From: Aphrophora alni
Lineage: Eukaryota; Arthropoda; Insecta; Hemiptera; Aphrophoridae
Direction of reading: 5' to 3'
Length of the DNA: 64,000 nucleotides
Assembly: GCA_963513935.1 (NCBI GenBank)
Contig: OY740768.1
Span: forward strand, 17,534,590 to 17,598,589
A model generated the notes under the pieces. It saw only the letters and a list, made by a program, of their open reading frames with translations. It was not told the DNA's origin and made no database searches. Every line of letters starts with the position of its first letter. Position 1 is the first letter of the stretch. The position numbers were made by a program, and so were the translations under genes. Positions 12,901 to 26,700 of this stretch are shown one piece after another.

Positions 12901-15900
12901 GTTTAAAAAAATTTCAAAAAAGATCAACATATTTTTAAACCAATGATATGGGTATCAAAAGATGCAGAATTGAAAGGAGAATAAACCCTAAACAAATCAC
13001 TTTGACATTTCAATCGGTCTAAGAGTTATTGCAATTTATACGTTAATAAAAATACCAGATTTTAACATTTCCCGTTTCGCCACTTGTAATACCTTTTTAA
13101 ATCGCCTGTAGCTCCATAACTATACATCTTAATGATATAAAAATTTACATGAGGAAAGAAGAAAGTTGATATTTTACTGTGGTGTTTATAATTCGAAAAT
13201 ATCTCTAATAGTTTCTGAGTAATTAACTCGAAAAAACAGTCAATTTTACAACTTTGCAAAATGCTAAGGTACCCCCCCTTGGAGTTTTTTTAGGCGAAAA
13301 AGTGAGTTTTTGATTTATGAATGTTTCTATAGCTTAATAGAAGCAGAATTAAATTTGGAGTCGAGGGGTGCTAATGAAATTTCAAAATTTTAAATATTTT
13401 AGCATTTTTATCTATTTTTTTGTAAAAATTTCAACATTTAACAAAACCAATAATATGGGTATCAAAATATGCAGAATTGAAAGGAGAGTAATCCCAGAAA
13501 AACAAACTTTAAAATCTCAAAGGGTTTACGAGTAATTGCAGTTTAAAAAAATTTCAAAAAAGATCAACATATTTTTAAACCAATGATATGGGTATCAAAA
13601 GATGCAGAATTGAAAGGAGAATAAACCCTAAACAAATCACTTTGACATTTCAAACGGTCTAAGAGTTATTGCAATTTATACGTTAATAAAAATACCAGAT
13701 TTTAACATTTCCCGTTTCGCCACTTGTAATACCTTTTTAAATCGCCTGTAGCTCCATAACTATACATCTTAATGATATAAAAATTTACATGAGGAAAGAA
13801 GAAAGTTGATATTTTACTGTGGTGTTTATAATTCGAAAATATCTCTAATAGTTTCTGAGTAATTAACTCGAGAAAACAGTCAATTTTACAACTTTGCAAA
13901 ATGCTAAGGTACCCCCCCTTGGAGTTTTTTTAGGCGAAAAAGTGAGTTTTTGATTTATGAATGTTTCTATAGCTTAATAGAAGCAGAATTAAATTTGGAG
14001 TCGAGGGGTGCTAATGAAATTTCAAAATTTTAAATATTTTATCATTTTTATCTATTTTTTTGTAAAAATTTCAACATTTAACAAAACCAATAATATGGGT
14101 ATCAAAATATGCAGAATTGAAAGGAGAGTAATCCCAGAAAAACAAACTTTAAAATCTCAAAGGGTTTACGGTACGAGTAATTGCAGTTTAAAAAAATTTC
14201 AAAAAAGATCAACATATTTTTAAACCAATGATATGGGTATCAAAAGATGCAGAATTGAAAGGAGAATAAACCCTAAACAAATCACTTTGACATTTCAATC
14301 GGTCTAAGAGTTATTGCAATTTATACGTTAATAAAAATACCAGATTTTAACATTTCCCGTTTCGCCACTTGTAATACCTTTTTAAATCGCCTGTAGCTCC
14401 ATAACTATACATCTTAATGATATAAAAATTAACATGAGGAAAGAAGAAATTTGAAATTGTACTGTGGTATTTTCAATACGAAAATATCTCCTATAGTTTC
14501 TGAGTAATTAACTCGTGAAAACAGTCAATTTTACAACTTTGCAAAATGCTAAGGTCCCCCTTGGAGTTTTTTTAGGCGAAAAAGTGAGTTTTTGATTTAT
14601 GATTGTTTCTATAGCTTAATAGAAGCAGAATTAAATTTGGAGTCGAGGGGTGCTAATGAAATTTCAAAATTTTAAATATTTTATCATTTTTATCTATTTT
14701 TTTGTAAAAATTTCAACATTTAACAAAACCAATAATATGGGTATCAAAATATGCAGAATTGAAAGGAGAGTAATCCCAGAAAAACAAACTTTAAAATCTC
14801 AAAGGGTTTACGAGTAATTGCAGTTTAAAAAAATTTCAAAAAAGATCAACATATTTTTAAACCAATGATATGGGTATCAAAAGATGCAGAATTGAAAGGA
14901 GAATAAACCCTAAACAAATCACTTTGACATTTCAATCGGTCTAAGAGTTATTGCAATTTATACGTTAATAAAAATACCAGATTTTAACATTTCCCGTTTC
15001 GCCACTTGTAATACCTTTTTAAATCGCCTGTAGCTCCATAACTATACATCTTAATGATATAAAAATTTACATGAGGAAAGAAGAAAGTTGATATTTTACT
15101 GTGGTGTTTATAATTCGAAAATATCTCTAATAGTTTCTGAGTAATTAACTCGAAAAAACAGTCAATTTTACAACTTTGCAAAATGCTAAGGTACCCCCCC
15201 CCTTGGAGTTTTTTTAGGCGAAAAAGTGAGTTTTTGATTTATGAATGTTTCTATAGCTTAATAGAAGCAGAATTAAATTTGGAGTCGAGGGGTGCTAATG
15301 AAATTTCAAAATTTTAAATATTTTATCATTTTTATCTATTTTTTTGTAAAAATTTCAACATTTAACAAAACCAATAATATGGGTATCAAAATATGCAGAA
15401 TTGAAAAGAGAGTAATCCCAGAAAAACAAACTTTAAAATCTCAAAGGGTTTACGAGTAATTGCAGTTTAAACAAATTTCAAAAAAGATCAACATATTTTT
15501 AAACCAATGATATGGGTATCAAAAGATGCAGAATTGAAAGGAGAATAAACCCTAAACAAATCACTTTGACATTTCAAACGGTCTAAGAGTTATTGCAATT
15601 TATACGTTAATAAAAATACCAGATTTTAACATTTCCCGTTTCGCCACTTGTAATACCTTTTTAAATCGCCTGTAGCTCCATAACTATACATCTTAATGAT
15701 ATAAAAATTAACATGAGGAAAGAAGAAATTTGAAATTGTACTGTGGTATTTTCAATACGAAAATATCTCCTATAGTTTCTGAGTAATTAACTCGTGAAAA
15801 CAGTCAATTTTACAACTTTGCAAAATGCTAAGGTACCCCCCTTGGAGTTTTTTTAGGCGAAAAAGTGAGTTTTTGATTTATGAATGTTTCTATAGCTTAA

Positions 15901-17700
15901 TAGAAGCAGAATTAAATTTGGAGTCGAGGGGTGCTAATGAAATTTCAAAATTTTAAATATTTTATCATTTTTATCTATTTTTTTGTAAAAATTTCAACAT
16001 TTAACAAAACCAATAATATGGGTATCAAAATATGCAGAATTGAAAGGAGAGTAATCCCAGAAAAACAAACTTTAAAATCTCAAAGGGTTTACGGTACGAG
16101 TAATTGCAGTTTAAAAAAATTTCAAAAAAGATCAACATATTTTTAAACCAATGATATGGGTATCAAAAGATGCAGAATTGAAAGGAGAATAAACCCTAAA
16201 CAAATCACTTTGACATTTCAATCGGTCTAAGAGTTATTGCAATTTATACGTTAATAAAAATACCAGATTTTAACATTTCCCGTTTCGCCACTTGTAATAC
16301 CTTTTTAAATCGCCTGTAGCTCCATAACTATACATCTTAATGATATAAAAATTAACATGAGGAAAGAAGAAATTTAAAATTGTACTGTGGTATTTTCAAT
16401 ACGAAAATATCTCCTATAGTTTCTGAGTAATTAACTCGTGAAAACAGTCAATTTTACAACTTTGCAAAATGCTAAGCCCCCCTTGGAGTTTTTTTAGGCG
16501 AAAAAGTGAGTTTTTGATTTATGAATGTTTCTATAGCTTAATAGAAGCAGAATTAAATTTGGAGTCGAGGGGTGCTAATGAAATTTCAAAATTTTAAATA
16601 TTTTAGCATTTTTATCTATTTTTTTGTAAAAATTTCAACATTTAACAAAACCAATAATATGGGTATCAAAATATGCAGAATTGAAAGGAGAGTAATCCCA
16701 GAAAAACAAACTTTAAAATCTCAAAGGGTTTACGAGTAATTGCAGTTTAAAAAAATTTCAAAAAAGATCAACATATTTTTAAACCAATGATATGGGTATC
16801 AAAAGATGCAGAATTGAAAGGAGAATAAACCCTAAACAAATCACTTTGACATTTCAAACGGTCTAAGAGTTATTGCAATTTATACGTTAATAAAAATACC
16901 AGATTTTAACATTTCCCGTTTCGCCACTTGTAATACCTTTTTAAATCGCCTGTAGCTCCATAACTATACATCGTAATGATATAAAAATTTACATGAGGAA
17001 AGAAGAAAGTTGATATTTTACTGTGGTGTTTATAATTCGAAAATATCTCTAATAGTTTCTGAGTAATTAACTCGAGAAAACAGTCAATTTTACAACTTTG
17101 CAACTTGGAGTTTTTTTAGGCGAAAAAGTGAGTTTTTGATTTATGAATGTTTCTATAGCTTAATGGAAGCAGAATTAAATTTGGAGTCGAGGGGTGCTAA
17201 TGAAATTTCAAAATTTTAAATATTTTATCATTTTTATCTATTTTTTTGTAAAAATTTCAACATTTAACAAAACCAATAATATGGGTATCAAAATATGCAG
17301 AATTGAAAGGAGAGTAATCCCAGAAAAACAAACTTTAAAATCTCAAAGGGTTTACGTTACGAGTAATTGCAGTTTAAAAAAATTTCAAAAAAGATCAACA
17401 TATTTTTAAACCAATGATATGGGTATCAAAAGATGCAGAATTGAAAGGAGAATAAACCCTAAACAAATCACTTTGACATTTCAATCGGTCTAAGAGTTAT
17501 TACAATTTATACGTTAATAAAAATACCAGATTTTAACATTTCCCGTTTCGCCACTTGTAATACCTTTTTAAATCGCCTGTAGCTCCATAACTATACATCT
17601 TAATGATATAAAAATTAACATGAGGAAAGAAGAAATTTGAAATTGTACTGTGGTATTTTCAATACGAAAATATCTCCTATAGTTTCTGAGTAATTAACTC
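6991..17700. repeat. Middle satellite domain, mainly monomeric
   Basis: This section has successive monomers of about 640 bp without a clean long period. Variants intermix: a 4-bp GGTA insertion (after GGGTTTAC at about 7,869, 11,606, 12,248, 14,170 and 16,093, with a TTA-containing version at 17,355), a shortened monomer at about 10,710, and one missing about 17 bp at 17,100 that removes the C-run. Sequence class also shifts, from TATAATTCGAAAATATCTC to TCAATACGAAAATATCTCC, compared with the left domain. The domain boundaries are approximate. Confidence 0.75.
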
Positions 17701-20700
17701 GTGAAAACAGTCAATTTTACAACTTTGCAAAATGCTAAGGTACCCCCCTTGGAGTTTTTTTAGGCGAAAAAGTGAGTTTTTGATTTATGAATGTTTCTAT
17801 AGCTTAATAGAAGCAGAATTAAATTTGGAGTCGAGGGGTGCTAATGAAATTTCAAAATTTTAAATATTTTATCATTTTTATCTATTTTTTTGTAAAAATT
17901 TCAACATTTAACAAAACCAATAATATGGGTATCAAAATATGCAGAATTGAAAAGAGAGTAATCCCAGAAAAACAAACTTTAAAATCTCAAAGGGTTTACG
18001 AGTAATTGCAGTTTAAACAAATTTCAAAAAAGATCAACATATTTTTAAACCAATGATATGGGTATCAAAAGATGCAGAATTGAAAGGAGAATAAACCCTA
18101 AACAAATCACTTTGACATTTCAAACGGTCTAAGAGTTATTGCAATTTATACGTTAATAAAAATACCAGATTTTAACATTTCCTGTTTCGCCACTTGTAAT
18201 ACCTTTTTAAATCGCCTGTAGCTCCATAACTATACATCTTAATGATATAAAAATTAACATGAGGAAAGAAGAAATTTGAAATTGTACTGTGGTATTTTCA
18301 ATACGAAAATATCTCCTATAGTTTCTGAGTAATTAACTCGTGAAAACAGTCAATTTTACAACTTTGCAAAATGCTAAGGTACCCCTTGGAGTTTTTTTAG
18401 GCGAAAAAGTGAGTTTTTGATTTATGAATGTTTCTATAGCTTAATAGAAGCAGAATTAAATTTGGAGTCGAGGGGTGCTAATGAAATTTCAAAATTTTAA
18501 ATATTTTATCATTTTTATCTATTTTTTTGTAAAAATTTCAACATTTAACAAAACCAATAATATGGGTATCAAAATATGCAGAATTGAAAAGAGAGTAATC
18601 CCAGAAAAACAAACTTTAAAATCTCAAAGGGTTTACGAGTAATTGCAGTTTAAACAAATTTCAAAAAAGATCAACATATTTTTAAACCAATGATATGGGT
18701 ATCAAAAGATGCAGAATTGAAAGGAGAATAAACCCTAAACAAATCACTTTGACATTTCAAACGGTCTAAGAGTTATTGCAATTTATACGTTAATAAAAAT
18801 ACCAGATTTTAACATTTCCCGTTTCGCCACTTGTAATACCTTTTTAAATCGCCTGTAGCTCCATAACTATACATCGTAATGATATAAAAATTTACATGAG
18901 AAAAGAAGAAAGTTGATATTTTACTGTGGTGTTTATAATTCGAAAATATCTCTAATAGTTTCTGAGTAATTAACTCGAGAAAACAGTCAATTTTACAACT
19001 TTGCACAACTTTGTTTTCCCGTTTCGCCACTTGTAATACCTTTTTAAATCGCCTGTAGCTCCATAACTATACATCGTAATGATATAAAAATTTACATGAG
19101 GAAAGAAGAAATTTGAAATTGTACTGTGGTATTTTCAATACGAAAATATCTCCTATAGTTTCTGAGTAATTAACTCGTGAAAACAGTCAATTTTACAACT
19201 TTGCAAAATGCTAAGGTAACCCCTTGGAGTTTTTTTAGGCGAAAAAGTGAGTTTTTGATTTATGAATGTTTCTATAGCTTAATAGAAGCAGAATTAAATT
19301 TGGAGTCGAGGGGTGCTAATGAAATTTCAAAATTTTAAATATTTTATCATTTTTATCTATTTTTTTGTAAAAATTTCAACATTTAACAAAACCAATAATA
19401 TGGGTATCAAAATATGCAGAATTGAAAGGAGAGTAATCCCAGAAAAACAAACTTTAAAATCTCAAAGGGTTTACGAGTAATTGCAGTTTAAACAAATTTC
19501 AAAAAAGATCAACATATTTTTAAACCAATGATATGGGTATCAAAAGATGCAGAATTGAAAGGAGAATAAACCCTAAACAAATCACTTTGACATTTCAAAC
19601 GGTCTAAGAGTTATTGCAATTTATACGTTAATAAAAATACCAGATTTTAACATTTCCCGTTTCGCCACTTGTAATACCTTTTTAAATCGCCTGTAGCTCC
19701 ATAACTATACATCTTAATGATATAAAAATTAACATGAGGAAAGAAGAAATTTGAAATTGTACTGTGGTATTTTCAATTCGAAAATATCTCCTATAGTTTC
19801 TGAGTAATTAACTCGTGAAAACAGTCAATTTTACAACTTTGCAAAATGCTAAGGTACCCCCCTTGGAGGTTTTTTAGGCGAAAAAGTGAGTTTTTGATTT
19901 ATGAATGTTTCTATAGCTTAATAGAAGCAGAATTAAATTTGGAGTCGAGGGGTGCTAATGAAATTTCAAAATTTTAAATATTTTATCATTTTTATCTATT
20001 TTTTTGTAAAAATTTCAACATTTAACAAAACCAATAATATGGGTATCAAAATATGCAAAATTGAAAGGAGAGTAATCCCAGAAAAACAAACTTTAAAATC
20101 TCAAAGGGTTTACGAGTAATTGCAGTTTAAACAAATTTCAAAAAAGATCAACATATTTTTAAACCAATGATATGGGTATCAAAAGATGCAGAATTGAAAG
20201 GAGAATAAACCCTAAACAAATCACTTTGACATTTCAAACGGTCTAAGAGTTATTGCAATTTATACGTTAATAAAAATACCAGATTTTAACATTTCCCGTT
20301 TCGCCACTTGTAATACCTTTTTAAATCGCCTGTAGCTCCATAACTATACATCTTAATGATATAAAAATTAACATGAGGAAAGAAGAAATTTGAAATTGTA
20401 CTGTGGTATTTTCAATTCGAAAATATCTCCTATAGTTTCTGAGTAATTAACTCGTGAAAACAGTCAATTTTACAACTTTGCAAAATGCTAAGGTACCCCT
20501 TGGAGTTTTTTTAGGCGAAAAAGTGAGTTTTTGATTTATGAATGTTTCTATAGCTTAATAGAAGCAGAATTAAATTTGGAGTCGAGGGGTGCTAATGAAA
20601 TTTCAAAATTTTAAATATTTTATCATTTTTATCTATTTTTTTGTAAAAATTTCAACATTTAACAAAACCAATAATATGGGTATCAAAATATGCAGAATTG

Positions 20701-23700
20701 AAAGGAGAGTAATCCCAGAAAAACAAACTTTAAAATCTCAAAGGGTTTACGAGTAATTGCAGTTTAAACAAATTTCAAAAAAGATCAACATATTTTTAAA
20801 CCAATGATATGGGTATCAAAAGATGCAGAATTGAAAGGAGAATAAACCCTAAACAAATCACTTTGACATTTCAAACGGTCTAAGAGTTATTGCAATTTAT
20901 ACGTTAATAAAAATACCAGATTTTAACATTTCCCGTTTCGCCACTTGTAATACCTTTTTAAATCGCCTGTAGCTCCATAACTATACATCGTAATGATATA
21001 AAAATTTACATGAGAAAAGAAGAAAGTTGATATTTTACTGTGGTGTTTATAATTCGAAAATATCTCTAATAGTTTCTGAGTAATTAACTCGAGAAAACAG
21101 TCAATTTTACAACTTTGCACAACTTTGTTTTCCCGTTTCGCCACTTGTAATACCTTTTTAAATCGCCTGTAGCTCCATAACTATACATCGTAATGATATA
21201 AAAATTAACATGAGGAAAGAAGAAATTTGAAATTGTACTGTGGTATTTTCAATACGAAAATATCTCCTATAGTTTCTGAGTAATTAACTCGTGAAAACAG
21301 TCAATTTTACAACTTTGCAAAATGCTAAGGTACCCCCCTTGGAGTTTTTTTAGGCGAAAAAGTGAGTTTTTGATTTATGAATGTTTCTATAGCTTAATAG
21401 AAGCAGAATTAAATTTGGAGTCGAGGGGTGCTAATGAAATTTCAAAATTTTAAATATTTTATCATTTTTATCTATTTTTTTGTAAAAATTTCAACATTTA
21501 ACAAAACCAATAATATGGGTATCAAAATATGCAGAATTGAAAAGAGAGTAATCCCAGAAAAACAAACTTTAAAATCTCAAAGGGTTTACGAGTAATTGCA
21601 GTTTAAACAAATTTCAAAAAAGATCAACATATTTTTAAACCAATGATATGGGTATCAAAAGATGCAGAATTGAAAGGAGAATAAACCCTAAACAAATCAC
21701 TTTGACATTTCAAACGGTCTAAGAGTTATTGCAATTTATACGTTAATAAAAATACCAGATTTTAACATTTCCTGTTTCGCCACTTGTAATACCTTTTTAA
21801 ATCGCCTGTAGCTCCATAACTATACATCTTAATGATATAAAAATTAACATGAGGAAAGAAGAAATTTGAAATTGTACTGTGGTATTTTCAATACGAAAAT
21901 ATCTCCTATAGTTTCTGAGTAATTAACTCGTGAAAACAGTCAATTTTACAACTTTGCAAAATGCTAAGGTACCCCTTGGAGTTTTTTTAGGCGAAAAAGT
22001 GAGTTTTTGATTTATGAATGTTTCTATAGCTTAATAGAAGCAGAATTAAATTTGGAGTCGAGGGGTGCTAATGAAATTTCAAAATTTTAAATATTTTATC
22101 ATTTTTATCTATTTTTTTGTAAAAATTTCAACATTTAACAAAACCAATAATATGGGTATCAAAATATGCAGAATTGAAAGGAGAGTAATCCCAGAAAAAC
22201 AAACTTTAAAATCTCAAAGGGTTTACGAGTAATTGCAGTTTAAACAAATTTCAAAAAAGATCAACATATTTTTAAACCAATGATATGGGTATCAAAAGAT
22301 GCAGAATTGAAAGGAGAATAAACCCTAAACAAATCACTTTGACATTTCAAACGGTCTAAGAGTTATTGCAATTTATACGTTAATAAAAATACCAGATTTT
22401 AACATTTCCCGTTTCGCCACTTGTAATACCTTTTTAAATCGCCTGTAGCTCCATAACTATACATCGTAATGATATAAAAATTTACATGAGAAAAGAAGAA
22501 AGTTGATATTTTACTGTGGTGTTTATAATTCGAAAATATCTCTAATAGTTTCTGAGTAATTAACTCGAGAAAACAGTCAATTTTACAACTTTGCACAACT
22601 TTGTTTTCCCGTTTCGCCACTTGTAATACCTTTTTAAATCGCCTGTAGCTCCATAACTATACATCGTAATGATATAAAAATTTACATGAGGAAAGAAGAA
22701 ATTTGAAATTGTACTGTGGTATTTTCAATACGAAAATATCTCCTATAGTTTCTGAGTAATTAACTCGTGAAAACAGTCAATTTTACAACTTTGCAAAATG
22801 CTAAGGTAACCCCTTGGAGTTTTTTTAGGCGAAAAAGTGAGTTTTTGATTTATGAATGTTTCTATAGCTTAATAGAAGCAGAATTAAATTTGGAGTCGAG
22901 GGGTGCTAATGAAATTTCAAAATTTTAAATATTTTATCATTTTTATCTATTTTTTTGTAAAAATTTCAACATTTAACAAAACCAATAATATGGGTATCAA
23001 AATATGCAGAATTGAAAGGAGAGTAATCCCAGAAAAACAAACTTTAAAATCTCAAAGGGTTTACGAGTAATTGCAGTTTAAACAAATTTCAAAAAAGATC
23101 AACATATTTTTAAACCAATGATATGGGTATCAAAAGATGCAGAATTGAAAGGAGAATAAACCCTAAACAAATCACTTTGACATTTCAAACGGTCTAAGAG
23201 TTATTGCAATTTATACGTTAATAAAAATACCAGATTTTAACATTTCCCGTTTCGCCACTTGTAATACCTTTTTAAATCGCCTGTAGCTCCATAACTATAC
23301 ATCTTAATGATATAAAAATTAACATGAGGAAAGAAGAAATTTGAAATTGTACTGTGGTATTTTCAATTCGAAAATATCTCCTATAGTTTCTGAGTAATTA
23401 ACTCGTGAAAACAGTCAATTTTACAACTTTGCAAAATGCTAAGGTACCCCCCTTGGAGGTTTTTTAGGCGAAAAAGTGAGTTTTTGATTTATGAATGTTT
23501 CTATAGCTTAATAGAAGCAGAATTAAATTTGGAGTCGAGGGGTGCTAATGAAATTTCAAAATTTTAAATATTTTATCATTTTTATCTATTTTTTTGTAAA
23601 AATTTCAACATTTAACAAAACCAATAATATGGGTATCAAAATATGCAAAATTGAAAGGAGAGTAATCCCAGAAAAACAAACTTTAAAATCTCAAAGGGTT

Positions 23701-26700
23701 TACGAGTAATTGCAGTTTAAACAAATTTCAAAAAAGATCAACATATTTTTAAACCAATGATATGGGTATCAAAAGATGCAGAATTGAAAGGAGAATAAAC
23801 CCTAAACAAATCACTTTGACATTTCAAACGGTCTAAGAGTTATTGCAATTTATACGTTAATAAAAATACCAGATTTTAACATTTCCCGTTTCGCCACTTG
23901 TAATACCTTTTTAAATCGCCTGTAGCTCCATAACTATACATCTTAATGATATAAAAATTAACATGAGGAAAGAAGAAATTTGAAATTGTACTGTGGTATT
24001 TTCAATTCGAAAATATCTCCTATAGTTTCTGAGTAATTAACTCGTGAAAACAGTCAATTTTACAACTTTGCAAAATGCTAAGGTACCCCTTGGAGTTTTT
24101 TTAGGCGAAAAAGTGAGTTTTTGATTTATGAATGTTTCTATAGCTTAATAGAAGCAGAATTAAATTTGGAGTCGAGGGGTGCTAATGAAATTTCAAAATT
24201 TTAAATATTTTATCATTTTTATCTATTTTTTTGTAAAAATTTCAACATTTAACAAAACCAATAATATGGGTATCAAAATATGCAGAATTGAAAGGAGAGT
24301 AATCCCAGAAAAACAAACTTTAAAATCTCAAAGGGTTTACGAGTAATTGCAGTTTAAACAAATTTCAAAAAAGATCAACATATTTTTAAACCAATGATAT
24401 GGGTATCAAAAGATGCAGAATTGAAAGGAGAATAAACCCTAAACAAATCACTTTGACATTTCAAACGGTCTAAGAGTTATTGCAATTTATACGTTAATAA
24501 AAATACCAGATTTTAACATTTCCCGTTTCGCCACTTGTAATACCTTTTTAAATCGCCTGTAGCTCCATAACTATACATCGTAATGATATAAAAATTTACA
24601 TGAGAAAAGAAGAAAGTTGATATTTTACTGTGGTGTTTATAATTCGAAAATATCTCTAATAGTTTCTGAGTAATTAACTCGAGAAAACAGTCAATTTTAC
24701 AACTTTGCACAACTTTGTTTTCCCGTTTCGCCACTTGTAATACCTTTTTAAATCGCCTGTAGCTCCATAACTATACATCGTAATGATATAAAAATTAACA
24801 TGAGGAAAGAAGAAATTTGAAATTGTACTGTGGTATTTTCAATACGAAAATATCTCCTATAGTTTCTGAGTAATTAACTCGTGAAAACAGTCAATTTTAC
24901 AACTTTGCAAAATGCTAAGGTACCCCCCTTGGAGTTTTTTTAGGCGAAAAAGTGAGTTTTTGATTTATGAATGTTTCTATAGCTTAATAGAAGCAGAATT
25001 AAATTTGGAGTCGAGGGGTGCTAATGAAATTTCAAAATTTTAAATATTTTATCATTTTTATCTATTTTTTTGTAAAAATTTCAACATTTAACAAAACCAA
25101 TAATATGGGTATCAAAATATGCAGAATTGAAAAGAGAGTAATCCCAGAAAAACAAACTTTAAAATCTCAAAGGGTTTACGAGTAATTGCAGTTTAAACAA
25201 ATTTAAAAAAAGATCAACATATTTTTAAACCAATGATATGGGTATCAAAAGATGCAGAATTGAAAGGAGAATAAACCCTAAACAAATCACTTTGACATTT
25301 CAAACGGTCTAAGAGTTATTGCAATTTATACGTTAATAAAAATACCAGATTTTAACATTTCCTGTTTCGCCACTTGTAATACCTTTTTAAATCGCCTGTA
25401 GCTCCATAACTATACATCTTAATGATATAAAAATTAACATGAGGAAAGAAGAAATTTGAAATTGTACTGTGGTATTTTCAATACGAAAATATCTCCTATA
25501 GTTTCTGAGTAATTAACTCGTGAAAACAGTCAATTTTACAACTTTGCAAAATGCTAAGGTACCCCTTGGAGTTTTTTTAGGCGAAAAAGTGAGTTTTTGA
25601 TTTATGAATGTTTCTATAGCTTAATAGAAGCAGAATTAAATTTGGAGTCGAGGGGTGCTAATGAAATTTCAAAATTTTAAATATTTTATCATTTTTATCT
25701 ATTTTTTTGTAAAAATTTCAACATTTAACAAAACCAATAATATGGGTATCAAAATATGCAGAATTGAAAGGAGAGTAATCCCAGAAAAACAAACTTTAAA
25801 ATCTCAAAGGGTTTACGAGTAATTGCAGTTTAAACAAATTTCAAAAAAGATCAACATATTTTTAAACCAATGATATGGGTATCAAAAGATGCAGAATTGA
25901 AAGGAGAATAAACCCTAAACAAATCACTTTGACATTTCAAACGGTCTAAGAGTTATTGCAATTTATACGTTAATAAAAATACCAGATTTTAACATTTCCC
26001 GTTTCGCCACTTGTAATACCTTTTTAAATCGCCTGTAGCTCCATAACTATACATCGTAATGATATAAAAATTTACATGAGAAAAGAAGAAAGTTGATATT
26101 TTACTGTGGTGTTTATAATTCGAAAATATCTCTAATAGTTTCTGAGTAATTAACTCGAGAAAACAGTCAATTTTACAACTTTGCACAACTTTGTTTTCCC
26201 GTTTCGCCACTTGTAATACCTTTTTAAATCGCCTGTAGCTCCATAACTATACATCGTAATGATATAAAAATTTACATGAGGAAAGAAGAAATTTGAAATT
26301 GTACTGTGGTATTTTCAATACGAAAATATCTCCTATAGTTTCTGAGTAATTAACTCGTGAAAACAGTCAATTTTACAACTTTGCAAAATGCTAAGGTAAC
26401 CCCTTGGAGTTTTTTTAGGCGAAAAAGTGAGTTTTTGATTTATGAATGTTTCTATAGCTTAATAGAAGCAGAATTAAATTTGGAGTCGAGGGGTGCTAAT
26501 GAAATTTCAAAATTTTAAATATTTTATCATTTTTATCTATTTTTTTGTAAAAATTTCAACATTTAACAAAACCAATAATATGGGTATCAAAATATGCAGA
26601 ATTGAAAGGAGAGTAATCCCAGAAAAACAAACTTTAAAATCTCAAAGGGTTTACGAGTAATTGCAGTTTAAACAAATTTCAAAAAAGATCAACATATTTT

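Noticed and set aside
7708..17409. Recurring 71-codon plus-strand ORFs beginning MLMKFQNFKYFII
   Set aside because: They appear only in monomers with the 4-bp insertion that shifts the frame past a stop. They are fixed by satellite repetition, with no start context or domain, so they are not treated as genes.
17660..17720. CTGAGTAATTAACTCGTGAAAACAG in each satellite monomer as a hammerhead core
   Set aside because: The required CTGANGA is CTGAGTA, so the essential G8 is missing, and no stem III precedes a cleavage triplet. The GAGT/ACTC hairpin is real but is not evidence for a ribozyme.
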